Shown here piece by piece: positions 8,697 through 17,490 of a stretch of 64,000 nucleotides of DNA. Every line of letters begins with the position of its first letter. Within the stretch, counting starts at the first letter, position 1. Source of the DNA: Streptomyces aurantiogriseus (GTDB taxonomy: Bacteria > Actinomycetota > Actinomycetes > Streptomycetales > Streptomycetaceae); NCBI RefSeq assembly GCF_014649375.1, contig NZ_BMSX01000015.1, positions 62,001 through 126,000 on the forward strand. Reading direction: 5' to 3'. The notes under the pieces were generated by a model, which searched no databases, had not been told where the DNA came from, and saw only the letters and a list, made by a program, of their open reading frames with translations. The position numbers were made by a program, and so were the translations under genes.

Positions 8697-9461
8697 TTGC
8701 CGGAATGGCTTGTTCTCACCCTCGCGATGCTCGCCGCGTGCGCGGTGGTGGTCGTCATCACCCTCGTCCGGGACCGCACGGCGGCCGAGGACGAGGACCC
8801 CTCAGAGACCCCTGACGTCATCGAGTACATGACGATGTGGATCGGCGTGGTGTACGCCATCGTCCTGGGCCTGGCCATCGCCGGCGTCTGGGAGGCTCGC
8901 GGTCTCGCCCAGGACCACGTCCGGACGGAGGCCCAGGCGCTGCACGAGATCTCGGAGCGGGTGCGGGTGTACCCGGCCGAGGTGCGTGACCGCGTTCGAG
9001 GGGATGTCAACGCTTATGTCGGACACGTCGTCACCACCGAGTGGAAGACGATGACCGACAAGGGGAAGGTGACGGAGCGCGGCGACGAACTCCTCGAGCG
9101 GCTGCGCGTCGACCTCACGGACTACGAGCCCCGGTCCGACTTCGAGGCGCAGGCCTACCAACCGCTCCTGGACCAGATGGCGGCCGCGGACCAGGCGCGC
9201 AACGACCGCGCCGACTCGACCGGACCGACCATGCCGGGCGTGGTGTGGTTCGGGCTCGTCGCGGGGGCCGTCGTCACCATCGGCATGGTCTTCGCACTGC
9301 AGATCCGGCGCACGGCCCGCGAACTGATCCTGGCCGGACTGTTCTCCGCCCTGATCGCCTTCCTGCTCTTCCTGATCTGGGACTTCGACGCGCCCTACAG
9401 CCGGGGCATCACCGCGTCGGCCGACCCCTTCCTCACCCTCTTCCCGGACGCCAAGGGCTGA
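8697..9461 (+). CDS. DUF4239 (bestrophin-like) membrane protein
   Basis: 254 residues with about four membrane segments: one at the N-terminus (WLVLTLAMLAACAVVVVI), one near residue 50 (MWIGVVYAIVLGLAIAGVW) and a pair near 180-235. A helical soluble region lies between them. This is the DUF4239 pattern, distantly related to bestrophin-like channels; transport activity is not shown. The start is a TTG at 8697, supported by GGAGG 7 bases upstream. It lies 22 bases after the Pro-rich secreted protein gene and probably shares its transcript. Confidence 0.85.
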   Translation: MPEWLVLTLAMLAACAVVVVITLVRDRTAAEDEDPSETPDVIEYMTMWIGVVYAIVLGLAIAGVWEARGLAQDHVRTEAQALHEISERVRVYPAEVRDRVRGDVNAYVGHVVTTEWKTMTDKGKVTERGDELLERLRVDLTDYEPRSDFEAQAYQPLLDQMAAADQARNDRADSTGPTMPGVVWFGLVAGAVVTIGMVFALQIRRTARELILAGLFSALIAFLLFLIWDFDAPYSRGITASADPFLTLFPDAKG

Positions 9462-9490
9462 CACCGCCGGGGGACGGGGTGGCGGCGGAC

Positions 9491-9534
9491 CAGGCCTTCG
9501 CGCGGAGTCCCGCCGGTGCCGGGGCGAAGGCCTG
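9491..9534. terminator. Hairpin between convergent genes
   Basis: Arms CAGGCCTTCGC and GCGAAGGCCTG pair perfectly (11 bp) around a GC-rich 22-base loop. It lies between the stops of the DUF4239 gene (9461, plus) and the Asn/Gly-repeat gene (9593, minus), so it can act for both. Confidence 0.65.
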
Positions 9535-9592
9535 TGACGTGCGTGCTCCAAGGGGTGCCGAGGGATGCCGGGGGGTGCCGTGCAAGGCGGGC

Positions 9593-10750
9593 TCAGACCC
9601 GGCGTTCGGCGCGGCGGCGCATCCAGAACAGGCCGCCACCGATGACGGCCGCGGCCACGAGCCCGCCGCCGATGGCGATGTCGGTCGTGGTGGCACCGCT
9701 GGAGCTGCTGCCGCCGAGACCGCCGCGGACACCGCCGAGGACGGTGAAGGCGTTCGGGTTCGTCAGGGTCCGGCCGTTGCAGTTGACCGTGATGCTGTGC
9801 GAACCCGGGCTCGCGTCGTCGTTGACCGTGGCGGTGCCCCGCACCGTCCCGCTCGAGCCGCTGATCGGCGACAGCTTGATCGTCCGGAAGGCGTCCGAGC
9901 TCGCGGTGCCTCCGTTGCGGCAGTTGTCCACGGTGATGGTCAGCTGCCCGCCGCGGGAGACGATGCTGGGCAGCGCCACGATGTTGCTCGGGGACGGCGC
10001 GAAGTTGTTGCCCTTGCCGCCGAAGTTGCCGTTGCCACCGGCGTTGGCGTTGCCGCCGAAGTTGTTGCCGTTCCCGTTGCCGCCGGCGTTGTTGCCCCGT
10101 CCTCCCTCGTCGTTCCCCGGGCGGCGACCCCCGTCGTTGTCGTTGTCGTTGTTGCCGTTGCCCCCGAAGTTGTTCCCCGGACGGCGGCCCCCGTCGTTGT
10201 CGTTGTCGCCGTTGCCGCCGAAGTTGTTGCCGTTCCCGTTCCCACCGAAGTTGTTGTGCCCGTTGTTGCCGTTGCCGTTACCGCCGAAGTTGTTGCCGTT
10301 ACCGTTGCCGTTGCCCCCGAAGTTGTTGTTGCCGTTGCCGTTCCCATTGCCCCCGAAGTTGTTGCCGTTCCCGTTCCCACCGAAGTTGTTGTGCCCGTTG
10401 TTGCCGTTGCCGCCGAAGTTGTTCCCGTTACCGCCGAAGTTGTTGCCGTTGCCGTTGCCGTTGCCCCCGAAGTTGTTGTTGCCGTTGCCGTTCCCATTGC
10501 CCCCGAAGTTGTTCCCCGGACGGCGGCCGCCGTCATTGTCGTTGTCGCCGTTGCCGCCGAAGGCGTTGTCGTTGCCGTTACCGTTGTTGTGGCCGTTGCC
10601 GCCGAAGTCGTTCTCACCCGGGCTGCCCGGGTTGCCGATCTCAATCAGGCTGCCAGGATTGCCCATGCCGTCCGCGACGGCCACGGGGGCGGCGAGCCCG
10701 AGGACGGCGGCCGTGGTGACGGCGGCCGCCAGGGCACGTGAGTTGCGCAT
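9593..10750 (-). CDS. Secreted Asn/Gly-repeat protein with C-terminal anchor
   Basis: 385 residues. A signal peptide (ALAAAVTTAAVLGLAAPVAVA) leads into about 200 residues made of FGGNGNGN-type repeats with occasional DNDGGRRPGN blocks. A compact domain follows (about 250-345) with two cysteines (TVDNCRNGG, TVNCNGRTL), which looks like a small immunoglobulin-like surface domain. The C-terminus has a Ser-rich spacer, a hydrophobic segment (AIGGGLVAAAVIGGGLFW) and RRRAERR, so it is membrane-anchored. The ATG at 10750 follows a GGATC-type weak site. A class F sortase is encoded divergently next door. No LPXTG-like sorting motif is obvious, so attachment by that sortase is only a possibility. Confidence 0.8.
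   Translation of the reverse strand: MRNSRALAAAVTTAAVLGLAAPVAVADGMGNPGSLIEIGNPGSPGENDFGGNGHNNGNGNDNAFGGNGDNDNDGGRRPGNNFGGNGNGNGNNNFGGNGNGNGNNFGGNGNNFGGNGNNGHNNFGGNGNGNNFGGNGNGNGNNNFGGNGNGNGNNFGGNGNGNNGHNNFGGNGNGNNFGGNGDNDNDGGRRPGNNFGGNGNNDNDNDGGRRPGNDEGGRGNNAGGNGNGNNFGGNANAGGNGNFGGKGNNFAPSPSNIVALPSIVSRGGQLTITVDNCRNGGTASSDAFRTIKLSPISGSSGTVRGTATVNDDASPGSHSITVNCNGRTLTNPNAFTVLGGVRGGLGGSSSSGATTTDIAIGGGLVAAAVIGGGLFWMRRRAERRV
10018..10620. repeat. Degenerate short repeats encoding FGGNGNGN tracts
   Basis: About 600 bases are built from variants of a 9-24-base unit around ccgaagttgttgccgttgcc. Two longer blocks recur almost unchanged (about 10200-10340 and 10370-10530), indicating duplication of a block of roughly 170 bases. 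The array is inside the Asn/Gly-repeat gene and is expected to vary in length between strains. Confidence 0.85.
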
Positions 10751-11085
10751 GTGATCCTCCGCGAAGGCGCCCCCCGGGGACCGTCCCCGGGTGTCGGCGA
10801 GAAAACGCCTCCCGGAAAGACCCTCAGACGCGCAGGACGCGCCCGCATTTCGGGAATGGTCCGTCCTGGTGAGACGACACGCCGAACGAAAAGCACACAA
10901 TCAGATATAGCCGCAGGTCACGGACCGTCGGAAATTTCCTGGTCGCGGCAACTCGGATGGCGCACCGAGGGGCTGCGGGCGCCACCCGTTCGCTTCCGCC
11001 CCGTCGCCGGTTGCCCACGCGGGGACTTAGCGTTCTCGTATGCGCGAAATGACGTGGCGACGGCCGCGTCGAAAGGGGATGGCGA

Positions 11086-11754
11086 ATGTCTGGGTACGGG
11101 CTGTCCGGGATGACGGTAGAGGAGGAGCGACCGAAGAAGCGCGCCCCGTGGGGCGTGATAGCGCTTGTTCTGCTGACCGGCCTCACGCTCATCCGGAACG
11201 GTTCGGGGGAGTTCGACGTCGGCCCGCCGCAGCCCGCCTCGGCGGCGGCCGCGGACACCCGCGCCACCCAGGGCGCCGGCCGGGCCCCGGACCCGCTGCC
11301 GTACGGCGTGCCCGACCGGGTCCGGATCTCGGCCATCCAGGTGGACGCCCCGGTCATCCCGGTCGGTCTGGACGTGGACGGCTGGGTCGGCGCGCCGCCG
11401 CCGGAGGACCCGAATCTCGCCGGCTGGTTCACCGGCGCCGTCTCGCCCGGCGAGAAGGGGACCGCGGTCGTCGTCGGCCATGTGGACAACAAACAGGGCC
11501 CCGCCGTGTTCTACGGCCTCGGGGCCCTGAAGAAGGGCCAGCGCGTCGAGGTGGCGCGCAAGGACGGAAGGACCGCGGTCTTCGAGATCTACGGCATCGA
11601 GGTCTTCGAGAAGAACAACTTCCCCGGCGACCGCGTCTATGCCTCCAAGGGCTCCCCCGAACTACGGGTGATCACCTGTGGCGGCGGTTTCTCCAAGGCG
11701 AACGGCTACGACGGCAACGTGGTCGCCTTCGCCCGCCTGGTCGAGGTCCGCTGA
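11086..11754 (+). CDS. Class F sortase
   Basis: 222 residues. A membrane segment near the N-terminus (WGVIALVLLTGLTLI) is followed by a disordered Ala/Pro linker and the sortase barrel (about 75-222). The catalytic triad is visible: His132 in VVGHVDN, Cys198 in VITCGG and an Arg near the end in FARLVEVR. The short form and TCGG context fit actinobacterial class F sortases, which attach proteins to the wall. The ATG at 11086 has AAGGGG about 9 bases upstream. Neighbours are secreted repeat proteins, which are candidate but unproven substrates. Confidence 0.92.
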   Translation: MSGYGLSGMTVEEERPKKRAPWGVIALVLLTGLTLIRNGSGEFDVGPPQPASAAAADTRATQGAGRAPDPLPYGVPDRVRISAIQVDAPVIPVGLDVDGWVGAPPPEDPNLAGWFTGAVSPGEKGTAVVVGHVDNKQGPAVFYGLGALKKGQRVEVARKDGRTAVFEIYGIEVFEKNNFPGDRVYASKGSPELRVITCGGGFSKANGYDGNVVAFARLVEVR

Positions 11755-11768
11755 CCGACCCCGACCGG

Positions 11769-11789
11769 GCGGGCGAAGGGATCGCCCGC
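11769..11789. terminator. Hairpin between convergent sortase and deacetylase genes
   Basis: GCGGGCGA and TCGCCCGC form a perfect 8-bp stem with a 5-base loop. It lies 15 bases after the sortase stop and touches the deacetylase stop codon at 11789-11791, so it can serve both transcripts. Confidence 0.55.
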
Positions 11790-12628
11790 TAGAGGTGCTG
11801 CCGGTGCGGGACGGAGATGTGGTAGCCGGAGTCCAGGAGCTGCGGGAGGTATCTGCGCAGGGCCCGGACGCTCTGGGTGCGGTCGCCCCCGGCGTCGTGC
11901 GAGAGGATCACGACGCCCGGGCCGGCGCCCTGCTCGACCCGGTTCACGATGGTGTGGGTGCCGGGGGTGGTCCAGTCGAGGGTGTCGACGGTCCAGGCCA
12001 GCGGTTCCATGCCGAGTTCGGCGCCGAGTTGGAAGGCGGCGCGGTTCCAGGCGCCGTAGGGGGCGCGGAACCAGCGGGGGCGCTCGCCGTAGGCGTCCTC
12101 GATGACATCGCAGGTGCGGGACATCTCGGACCGGATCTGCCGGCGGCTGAGCCGGGTGAGCAGGGGGTGGGACCAGGTGTGGTTGCCGACGACGTGCCCC
12201 TCGTCGGCCATTCTGGCCAGCAGTTCGGGGTGCTCGGCGACCATCGCCCCGCAGACGAAGAACATCGCGCGGACGTCGTACTCGGCGAGGGTGTCGAGGA
12301 TGCCGGGGGTGTAGCGGGGGTCGGGGCCGTCGTCGAAGGTCAGCACCATGGTCCGGCCGCGGGCGGAGACCCGCAGCAGCGGGACGCGCCGCACGGGGAT
12401 CCGGCGGGGCGCGGTGCTCGGCGGCCCGTATCCGGTCAGCGGCTGGAGGCGGTAGGCGGAGGGCTTCATCGGGAGGCGGCGCACCGGGGCGCCGGCGGCC
12501 GGAGCGGCGGGAGGGACCGGCTCGCCGCCCGTTCCCCACGCGAACAGCCCGGCCGTCCCGGCCGCCCCGGCGGCGGCGGTGCCGGCGAGCAGCATCCGGC
12601 GCCGCGTGAACAACTGATCCTTCTGCAT
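11789..12628 (-). CDS. Exported polysaccharide deacetylase (NodB fold, Tat signal)
   Basis: 279 residues. The N-terminus has a twin-arginine export signal (FTRRRMLLAGTAAAGAAG). The NodB domain (about 85-275) has its metal and catalytic motifs: TFDDGPD with the two aspartates, HTWSHP with the H-x3-H metal ligands, RAPYGAWN, and LSHDAGG near the end. The family removes N- or O-acetyl groups from peptidoglycan, chitin-like or other glycans. The ATG at 12628 follows no strong ribosome site. Convergent with the sortase gene. Confidence 0.92.
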   Translation of the reverse strand: MQKDQLFTRRRMLLAGTAAAGAAGTAGLFAWGTGGEPVPPAAPAAGAPVRRLPMKPSAYRLQPLTGYGPPSTAPRRIPVRRVPLLRVSARGRTMVLTFDDGPDPRYTPGILDTLAEYDVRAMFFVCGAMVAEHPELLARMADEGHVVGNHTWSHPLLTRLSRRQIRSEMSRTCDVIEDAYGERPRWFRAPYGAWNRAAFQLGAELGMEPLAWTVDTLDWTTPGTHTIVNRVEQGAGPGVVILSHDAGGDRTQSVRALRRYLPQLLDSGYHISVPHRQHL

Positions 12629-13103
12629 GAGTCATCAGTCGCCCGGTGCCGCCCCGACGCACCCCGGCAACACTGGGCCGGAGGCACGTTTCCACCCGCC
12701 CGGCTCAGCAGCGGGCCCTGTCGTCGCTCACTTGTACGCCGGCGCATGGGCAGCGCGGGTGGAGGTCGAGAGGGGGTGCCGCGACGGAAGGCGGTCACGG
12801 CCGCGCCGACGGCGGCGCGTGGCGCCACCGGCCGCGACGGGGGCAGGCCCGCGCAGGCCGGTTCGCGGTGACCGGGACGGCCGGCGGCTGCCGGAGACGT
12901 CGCGAGGGTGGTCTCGGGGGCCCGGCCGGGGACGCCTTTGTCAGGTGGCCGTATCGGGGCCGGGGTGTCCTGGGTCAGGGGCCCGTCGTTCGTGCCGTTC
13001 CTGGTTCCGTTCCTGGTTCCGGCTGGGGGAACACTCGGTGCGTCCCGCCCGTCGAACGGCCCGAGGGGCGGCCGGACCTGCGGGTTCCGATAGCCTCGGA
13101 GCC
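12629..13103. other. Non-coding gap of 475 bases
   Basis: No reading frame here looks protein-like on either strand. It must hold promoters for the divergent deacetylase and universal stress protein genes. The only pattern seen is a direct repeat of cgttcctggttc at about 12997-13021. Confidence 0.5.
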
Positions 13104-13565
13104 GTGACGGAACAGCACTCGCACCAGTTCGAGCGGGGCACGGACGGGCCGAAGGTCATCGTCGTCGGCGTGGACGGCTCGGACTCCTCGCTGCGGGCCG
13201 CGGCCTACGCCGGCGGTCTGGCCCGGCGGCAGCGCGCGCTGCTCGCCGTCGTGTACGTGCAGCCGGTGATGGCGGGGGGCGCGGCGCTCGGGGTGCCGGT
13301 CGCGGAGACGACCGACGAGATCGCCCAGGGCCTGGTGGCGGAGATCCGGGACGCCGCCGAGCGGCTCAAGGGGATATTCGACGTGCGCTGGGAGTTCCAC
13401 ACGTTCCGGGGCGACGCCTACAGCGGCCTGGTGAAGGCGGCGGACGAACTGAAGGCCGACGCGGTGGTGGTGGGCGCCTCCGAGCAGGCGGGCCACCGGT
13501 TCGTGGGGTCGGTGGCGGTGCGGCTGGTGAAGGCGGGGCGGTGGCCGGTGACGGTGGTGCCGTAG
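13104..13565 (+). CDS. Universal stress protein (UspA domain)
   Basis: 153 residues with one Usp domain. The start KVIVVGVDGSDSSLRA and the C-terminal ATP-binding pattern VVVGASEQAGHRFVGSVA (G-x2-G-x9-GS type) indicate the ATP-binding class. The start used is a GTG at 13104, which gives a normal family length; longer frames upstream are not Usp-like. The protein is probably induced under stress or growth arrest. It stands alone between the deacetylase and CapA genes. Confidence 0.9.
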   Translation: MTEQHSHQFERGTDGPKVIVVGVDGSDSSLRAAAYAGGLARRQRALLAVVYVQPVMAGGAALGVPVAETTDEIAQGLVAEIRDAAERLKGIFDVRWEFHTFRGDAYSGLVKAADELKADAVVVGASEQAGHRFVGSVAVRLVKAGRWPVTVVP

Positions 13566-13590
13566 CACCCCCGTCGCCGAGCGAGCCGTC

Positions 13591-14739
13591 CTACTCCCCC
13601 ATCACCAGTCCGTCCTGCGCGGCCCCCCGGCTGAACACGACGTCGTGGATCCGGTCGCGCACCCCCCGTACGTCGGCGCCCGCGGCGAGGGCCTTGTTGA
13701 GGTCGACGATCCGGCCGGCGTCGATGTCGAACATCAGCGGGACGAACGCGGCTCTCGTCACCTCCCAGCGGCCGCCGGGCCGGGCGGGCGCGGTGAAGGT
13801 GAAGCGGGCGACGCTGGACTGGTTGGCGCGCGGGTCGAGGAGGCCCCGGCGGTTGGACATCGCACCGGCGATCTGGTCGCCCAGGCCGTAGACGACCCAG
13901 GTGCCGTTGACCTTCTCGTACGCCTGGGGGACATGCGCGTGGGTGCCGAGGACCAGGTCGATGTCGGGGCGGCCGTCCGTGCGGGAGGCGGTGAGGCTCC
14001 GGGCGAGGGTGACCTGGGCGCCGTCCGGCGTGTCCTGCCACTCGGTGCCCCAGCGCAGGGAGACGACGACCACGTCGGCGCCCGCCGCCCGGGCGGCCCT
14101 GGCGTCGGCGAGGACCCGGTTCTCGTCGATCCGGTTGACGGCCCAGGGCTGCCCCTCGGGGAGCGGGTGGCCGTCGGTGTCGTGAGTGTAGGCGAGATGG
14201 GCGACCTTCGCGGGGCCGGCGGGCAGCATCGTGACGGTGGCGGCCTCGGCCTCGGTGCGTGCGGTGCCGGCGTGCCGTACGCCGGCGCTGTCGAGGGCGT
14301 CCAGGGTGTGGCGGATGCCGTCGGCGCCGTTGTCGAGGCTGTGGGGGGAGGCGGTGGAGCAGCTGTCGTAGCCGGTGGCGGCGAGGGCGACGGCGATCTC
14401 GGGCGGGGACCTGAAGAGGGGGCGGCCGGTCTGGTGGCCGTTCGCGCCGTGGACGGTCTCCAGGTGGCAGAGGGCGACGTCGGCGCCGGAGACGAGGGGT
14501 GCGGCGCCTTCGAACATGGGGTGGAAGTCGTAGCCCGAGCCGCCGGCGTCGAAGCGTGCCCGGTCGAGGACCGAGGTGTGCGGGAGGACGTCGCCGGAGG
14601 CCACGAGGGTGAAGCCGCGGGCCGCGGGCGGGCCCGGGTCTCCGGACCGCGCGGCTGTCTGGCGTTCCTGGGCCTGGCCGGCGGCGGCGGTGAGAGCGGC
14701 CGTCAGGGCCAGGGACACCAGGTGTCTGCGTGCGATCAC
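13591..14739 (-). CDS. CapA-family exported protein (PGA_cap, metallophosphatase-like)
   Basis: 382 residues. A signal peptide (MIARRHLVSLALTAALTAAAG) precedes a CapA domain that starts at FTLVASGDVLPH. Conserved motifs include CHLETVHG, SPHSLDNGADG, SLRWGTEW and VLGTHAHVPQ with likely metal ligands. CapA proteins act in poly-gamma-glutamate capsule assembly, but Streptomyces carries many without the rest of the capsule genes, and none is seen here. The start used is the GTG at 14739, preceded by GGGGTG; an ATG at 14769 is in frame without a ribosome site. Confidence 0.85.
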   Translation of the reverse strand: MIARRHLVSLALTAALTAAAGQAQERQTAARSGDPGPPAARGFTLVASGDVLPHTSVLDRARFDAGGSGYDFHPMFEGAAPLVSGADVALCHLETVHGANGHQTGRPLFRSPPEIAVALAATGYDSCSTASPHSLDNGADGIRHTLDALDSAGVRHAGTARTEAEAATVTMLPAGPAKVAHLAYTHDTDGHPLPEGQPWAVNRIDENRVLADARAARAAGADVVVVSLRWGTEWQDTPDGAQVTLARSLTASRTDGRPDIDLVLGTHAHVPQAYEKVNGTWVVYGLGDQIAGAMSNRRGLLDPRANQSSVARFTFTAPARPGGRWEVTRAAFVPLMFDIDAGRIVDLNKALAAGADVRGVRDRIHDVVFSRGAAQDGLVMGE

Positions 14740-14960
14740 CGGATCACCCCGCTTCGTACGGATTGTCATATTTACGCACGCATCACTACTAATCCATGGA
14801 CGGAGGAGCACGGCCCCGGCGCTCCCGCCGCCCCGCCCGATGCGCGCGATCGGCGTAGCCCGGACCGTTCGTCGAACCGTTCGTCGACGCGATCGACCGT
14901 CCGTCGCAGAGCCGTGCGCGCGGCCTGTCCCTCCCGGCCGCCCTGCGGTGCCATACGCCC

Positions 14961-15509
14961 ATGACGGCCGGAACCACCCTCACCGCCAGGACGACGACCG
15001 CCGAGCACGAGCTCGCCGCGCTGCAGCGCGAGCACGGCCGGCCGCTCTTCGCGCTGCTGCTGAGGCTGTGTGACGGCGACCGCCAGCGGGCCGAGGACCT
15101 CGTCCAGGAGACCCTGGTGCGCGCCTGGCAGCACCCCGAGGCGCTGCGCGCCGACGCCTTCGACTCCGTACGGCCCTGGCTGCTCACCGTCGCCCGGCGG
15201 CTCGCGATCGACGCGCGGCGGGCCCGGCAGGCCCGGCCGGCGGAGGTCGGCGACGCGGTGCTGGAGAACGCGCCGGTCTGCGCCGACCACGCCGAGCGGG
15301 CGGCCGCGACCCTCGATGTGCGCGAGGCTGTGAAGACACTCACTCCGGAGCACCGTGAAGTTCTGGTGCTGGTGTATTTCCAGGGGGCGAGTGTGGCGGA
15401 GGCCGCCGAAACCCTCGGCATCCCGCCCGGTACCGTGAAGTCCCGCGCGTACTACGCGCTGCGCGCCCTGCGCCGGGTGCTTCCCGGTTACGCGGCCGAC
15501 CTGCGCTGA
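14961..15509 (+). CDS. ECF-type RNA polymerase sigma factor
   Basis: 182 residues with region 2 (RPLFALLLRLCDGDRQRAEDLVQETLVRAWQ; the DLVQET motif is typical) and region 4 (LTPEHREVLVLVYFQGASVAEAAETLGIPPGTVKSR). There is no long N- or C-terminal extension. An anti-sigma-type zinc-finger protein is encoded 0.8 kb downstream on the same strand, with one unknown gene between. The signal and target promoters are unknown. No good ribosome site precedes the ATG at 14961. Confidence 0.93.
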   Translation: MTAGTTLTARTTTAEHELAALQREHGRPLFALLLRLCDGDRQRAEDLVQETLVRAWQHPEALRADAFDSVRPWLLTVARRLAIDARRARQARPAEVGDAVLENAPVCADHAERAAATLDVREAVKTLTPEHREVLVLVYFQGASVAEAAETLGIPPGTVKSRAYYALRALRRVLPGYAADLR

Positions 15510-15646
15510 AACCCACGGTCGAGTCAAACCTCCGTAAAGCGCCTTGCCGACCACCTCGGTTGAGTAATCGGGTGTCCTTATCCGTGTTCCGGATGAGGGG
15601 TCCCGGCGACGGGTGACACGCACGCACCGGAGGAAGGCAGGAAGGG

Positions 15647-16159
15647 ATGCTGCACAGAGGTCATCAGAGCACGGACGGCTCCGGTGGCGGTGAACTCACC
15701 GTCCCCATGGCCTGGTTGTACGCCGAGTACATCGCCGACGAACTGCTGCGGACCGGCGAGCTGATGCCGCCGACGTCCTTCGAGTTCCGCGCGGGACGCG
15801 ACGCCCTGGCGCTGACCATCTTCCTGTCCGACACCGACGGCGAACTCCCCGGCATCCGGGTCGTCACCCAGCTGGAGACCTGGCTCTCGCTCACCGCGTA
15901 CGACCAGCCCTGGCAGGACTGGGTGGACGAGCGGATGGCCCAACTCGCCGCCGAGGCAGCCGAGTCGGGCGATCCCGCACCCGATCTGGAGCTGGCGTCG
16001 GCGGCCTGGCGGTGGCTGGAGGAGACCGAGCTGCTCGCCCCCGACCTCAACGCGGTGCCGGGCGGCGCCGTGGTCGGCGAGGACGAGGGGCCCAAGGTCT
16101 GGACGCCCGCCTGGCAGCTCGGGCTGCCCCTCGGACACCTCGCGATCCATCTTTTTTAG
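15647..16159 (+). CDS. Unknown Streptomyces protein between sigma and anti-sigma genes
   Basis: 170 residues, acidic, predicted soluble, with no family I recognise. It is mostly helical, with many acidic residues in the middle (WVDERMAQLAAEAAESGDPAPDLELASAAWRWLEE) and no cysteines. The ATG at 15647 follows a strong purine-rich site (GGAGGAAGGCAGGAAGGG). Its place between a sigma factor and an anti-sigma factor suggests a part in the same regulatory circuit, but this rests on position only. Confidence 0.75.
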   Translation: MLHRGHQSTDGSGGGELTVPMAWLYAEYIADELLRTGELMPPTSFEFRAGRDALALTIFLSDTDGELPGIRVVTQLETWLSLTAYDQPWQDWVDERMAQLAAEAAESGDPAPDLELASAAWRWLEETELLAPDLNAVPGGAVVGEDEGPKVWTPAWQLGLPLGHLAIHLF

Positions 16160-16300
16160 ATTCCGACCAATCCGCGGACCGGACCGCTCCGAACATCTGG
16201 GTCACGATTTGGTACGGGCCTTGAGTGATTCGTCTGCCGGGTGCGTACCGGTGGGAGCAAGGAGTAACCCCACTGGCACTCAACGGCACGAGGTTTCGGC

Positions 16301-16954
16301 ATGAGGTCCCTGGAGAGGCATCGCGACGTCGGCGCGTACGCGCTCGGCGTGCTGGACGAGGCGGAGGCCTTCCGTTTCGAGGACCACCTCATGGAGTGTC
16401 CTCAGTGTGCGGCACAGGTCACCGAGTTCGGCCCCACCACCCGGCAGTTGATGCTGTACCGGCGGGCGACACCGCGCGCGGTGCACCCCTTCGCCGGGCC
16501 GGGGCCGCGGCTGCTGGACCGGCTCCTGGCCGAGGTGGCCACCCGGCACCGGGCCGCGAAACGCCGGCTGCTGTACGCCGTGGCCGCCTCGGTGGTGGTC
16601 GCGCTCGCCGCTCCCGCGCTCGCGATGATGGCGGGCGGCGGCGAGAAGGAGGCCGTGCGTATCACCGCGACGGACGAGAAGTCGGGCGTGTGGGCGCAGG
16701 TGACGACGGAGACCGAGGCGTACGGCAGCCAGATCGAGGTCAAGATCAAGGACGCCGCGGGTCCGCGGGCCTGCCATCTGATCGTCGTCGGGCGCGACGG
16801 CTCGGAGCAGACGGTCACCACCTGGATGGCGCCCGACCACGACGCCCGCCCCAACACGATGCAGGGTGGCGCCGCTTACCACCCCGACGAGATCGCGCGC
16901 TACGAGGTGCGGACGAAGGAAGGCGAGCGGCTGGTGACGCTGGAGCCGCGGTAG
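16301..16954 (+). CDS. Zinc-finger anti-sigma factor
   Basis: 217 residues. The N-terminal anti-sigma domain has the zinc motif HLMECPQC (H-x3-C-x2-C) with an upstream His in RHRDVGAYALG. One membrane segment follows (about 85-108, LLYAVAASVVVALAAPALAMM). The C-terminal 110 residues lie outside and form a strand-rich sensory domain with anti-sigma-K-like TTWMAPD and one cysteine. It probably holds the upstream ECF sigma factor at the membrane until a signal arrives. The ATG at 16301 follows ACGAGG. Confidence 0.88.
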   Translation: MRSLERHRDVGAYALGVLDEAEAFRFEDHLMECPQCAAQVTEFGPTTRQLMLYRRATPRAVHPFAGPGPRLLDRLLAEVATRHRAAKRRLLYAVAASVVVALAAPALAMMAGGGEKEAVRITATDEKSGVWAQVTTETEAYGSQIEVKIKDAAGPRACHLIVVGRDGSEQTVTTWMAPDHDARPNTMQGGAAYHPDEIARYEVRTKEGERLVTLEPR

Positions 16955-17100
16955 TCGCGGCAACCACGGTGGTTCCGCCTTCACATATCGTCTGATTTGC
17001 CGTCGAACAGCCACGGACGGAGACTGAAGAGGCCGACGTGGAGCCACGGACGGGCCCGCTCCGCGCCGCCCCTGGGAGCACGAGCGAAGGGGCTCAGCCG

Positions 17101-17487
17101 GTGGAGAACCAATTGCTGATCCTCCTCTCCGAGGAGGGGGCGGAAGCCGAACGCGTGGCGGAGCTGACCGGCTATCTGCGCCGGGAACTGCTCGATCTGG
17201 ACGTCGACGACGTCACGGCCGTGGCCGGCGAGGAGGTTCCGCCCGGAGCGCGCGCCGTGGACGTCACCCAGATCGGCTCGCTGCTGGTGGCCCTGGGCAG
17301 TTCGGCCACCGCTCTGAGCCAGGTGGTCACCGTCCTGAGAGGCTGGCTGGGCCGGTGCCAGGACGAGCGCCCCTCGCTGCGCCTGACCCTGGACGACGAC
17401 GTCCTGGAGATCTCGGAGGCGACCGACGAACAGGTCTCGGAGGCGTTCGACCTGTTCGTGCAGCGCCACACCCCCGCGGGGGCCTGA
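17101..17487 (+). CDS. EACC1-type effector-associated adaptor
   Basis: 128 residues from the GTG at 17101, which follows GAAGGGG; an upstream GTG at 17038 would add 21 low-complexity residues. The pattern fits effector-associated constant component 1: a first strand (ENQLLILLSEEG), a helix (AERVAELTGYLRRELLDLDVDDVTAV), then GARAVDVTQIGSLLVALGSSATALSQVVTVLRGWL. The last strands end in RLTLDDDVLEISEATDEQ. The EACC1 family was proposed by comparative genomics to link NTP-regulated sensors to toxic effectors in multicellular bacteria. Three bases separate its stop from the caspase-like gene, so they form a pair. Confidence 0.8.
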   Translation: MENQLLILLSEEGAEAERVAELTGYLRRELLDLDVDDVTAVAGEEVPPGARAVDVTQIGSLLVALGSSATALSQVVTVLRGWLGRCQDERPSLRLTLDDDVLEISEATDEQVSEAFDLFVQRHTPAGA

Positions 17488-17490
17488 ACC

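Noticed and set aside
9041..10741. Plus-strand frame with long Val/Pro/Ala repeats
   Set aside because: It is the antisense of the Asn/Gly repeat array; the minus frame has the signal peptide and anchor.
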